DNA of 7,082 bases from the NCBI GenBank assembly GCA_025361465.1, contig JANYAG010000052.1, forward strand, positions 1-7,082, given 5' to 3'. The position numbers were made by a program, and so were the translations under genes. The notes below the pieces were generated by a model that did not search any database, had not been told where the DNA came from, and saw nothing but the letters and a program-made list of their open reading frames with translations. The stretch's first letter is position 1, and each line of letters begins with the position of its first letter. This document shows, in pieces, positions 6,682-7,082 of this stretch. This DNA is from Gemmatimonadota bacterium. Its GTDB lineage: Bacteria; Gemmatimonadota; Gemmatimonadetes; Gemmatimonadales; GWC2-71-9.

Positions 6682-6697
6682 CTCCGGATTCCCGGAG
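6682..6697. promoter_or_regulatory. 6-bp inverted repeat with the same core as the divergent-region palindrome
   Basis: CTCCGG-ATTC-CCGGAG contains TCCGG-N4-CCGGA (6683-6696), exactly the arms and spacing of the palindrome at 5818-5837. It lies 82 bp after the DsbA-like stop and 66 bp before the ATG of the LuxR-type gene. A TTGACC, possible -35 element, follows at 6701-6706, but no convincing -10 box follows it. It could be an autoregulatory operator; a weak terminator for the upstream gene is the alternative, disfavoured by the lack of a T-run. Confidence 0.45.
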
Positions 6698-6763
6698 GGG
6701 TTGACCAATATCCCAGGTGAGAACAGGTTCTTGCGGCCCCCGCCACCGGCCCACTCGAAAGCC

Positions 6764-7082
6764 ATGTGTCCCAAGTCACCTGAACCAAGCGGCTTGGTGC
6801 AGCCGCAGGACTCCGAAGGTCCTCAGCTAGAGGCCCTCGTCCCGCGTGAGTTCGAGGAGCGGATTCGTCATTGTCTCGAATCCTTGTTCCGCCGGCACCA
6901 CCTCACTCGGCAAGAAGAGTCGTTGATGGTCGGAATGGCCGCTGGGCTCACCAACCTGGAGCTCGGCGAGCGGAACACATGGACCGAGCATACGGTCGAG
7001 ACCTACCTCAAGAACTTCAACGCCAAGCTCGGGATTCACAGCCGCAGTGAAGCCACTCATCAGATCATCATGGAGTTGCTCG
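6764..7082 (+). CDS. LuxR/GerE-type helix-turn-helix transcriptional regulator, partial (3' end beyond window)
   Basis: The frame from ATG 6764 stays open to the window end, giving 106 residues. Residues 47-106 match a LuxR C-terminal HTH: LTRQEESLMVGMAAGLTN (47-64), ELGERN (66-71, where 'eIAerL' is usual), TEHTVETYLKNFNAKLGI (74-91) and SRSEA (93-97). These cover the conserved L-T--E, G-tN-E, TV-(T)-l and KLG--SR positions. The segment before it (1-46) is short and hydrophilic with one helix (REFEERIRHCLESLFRRH); there is no room for a receiver or ligand-binding domain, unless the true start is elsewhere. The frame is open back to a TAG at 6542-6544, so TTG at 6731, preceded by AGGTGA at 6715-6720, is an alternative start adding 11 residues. 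It likely regulates nearby genes through a dimeric site such as the two palindromes upstream. Confidence 0.82.
   Translation, partial: MCPKSPEPSGLVQPQDSEGPQLEALVPREFEERIRHCLESLFRRHHLTRQEESLMVGMAAGLTNLELGERNTWTEHTVETYLKNFNAKLGIHSRSEATHQIIMELL

Noticed and set aside
6682..6697. Rho-independent terminator after the DsbA-like gene
   Set aside because: The stem is only 6 bp and GC-rich, followed by GGGTTGACC rather than a T-run; the match to the upstream palindrome makes an operator more likely.
6402..6788. Minus-strand frames (6402-6788 and 6548-6754) over the DsbA-like 3' end and the following gap
   Set aside because: Antisense to a confident gene, no start signal, no recognisable motif.

Overview
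The window is a high-GC bacterial segment. The gene complement (an Emr-type efflux pair, a GWxTD-type secreted protein, a GxGxGPGE-type beta-propeller lipoprotein, a periplasmic DsbA-like protein and a LuxR-type regulator) fits a Gram-negative-type soil or aquatic bacterium. GWxTD and six-bladed propeller lipoproteins of this style are common in Gemmatimonadota and related phyla, so I lean towards Gemmatimonadota. This is inference from protein style; there is no rRNA or housekeeping marker here to confirm it.

Left part (1-1760, + strand): the last 48 codons of an EmrA/HlyD-type periplasmic adaptor, followed 19 bp later by a complete DHA2-family (EmrB/QacA) 14-TM drug:H+ antiporter. This is an ordinary multidrug export operon with strong GC-rich codon use. 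It ends in a 65-bp convergent gap that carries three tandem copies of a heptamer (GAGAAGC).

Middle part (5732 down to 1826, - strand): three genes read leftwards, all with export signals. They are a 92-residue Cys-rich small secreted protein (six Cys in the mature part), a 339-residue lipoprotein that looks like a six-bladed beta-propeller, and an 804-residue secreted protein with an N-terminal TPR-like region and a divergent, split GWxTD domain. Gaps of 119 and 74 bp make one operon possible but not proven.

Right part (5922-7082, + strand): a membrane-anchored DsbA/Thioredoxin_4-type disulfide oxidoreductase (CPVC active site), transcribed divergently from the Cys-rich protein, and then the start of a LuxR/GerE-type helix-turn-helix regulator that runs off the window.

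The most interesting unit is 4315-7082. It combines a small exported protein that needs disulfides, a dedicated-looking thiol oxidoreductase facing it across a 189-bp divergent control region, a propeller lipoprotein behind it, and a regulator. Two palindromes with identical arms and spacing (TCCGG-N4-CCGGA) sit in exactly the two intergenic regions of the right part, one at the midpoint of the divergent promoter region and one just before the regulator gene. They are good candidates for a shared operator. Local GC in this part falls to about 50-57 % in hand-counted 60-base lines, against about 67 % in the efflux gene, which suggests an accessory block. No RNA genes, CRISPR arrays, insertion sequences or transposases were seen. 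No gene-free stretch exceeds 300 bases: the longest are 5733-5921 and 6600-6763.
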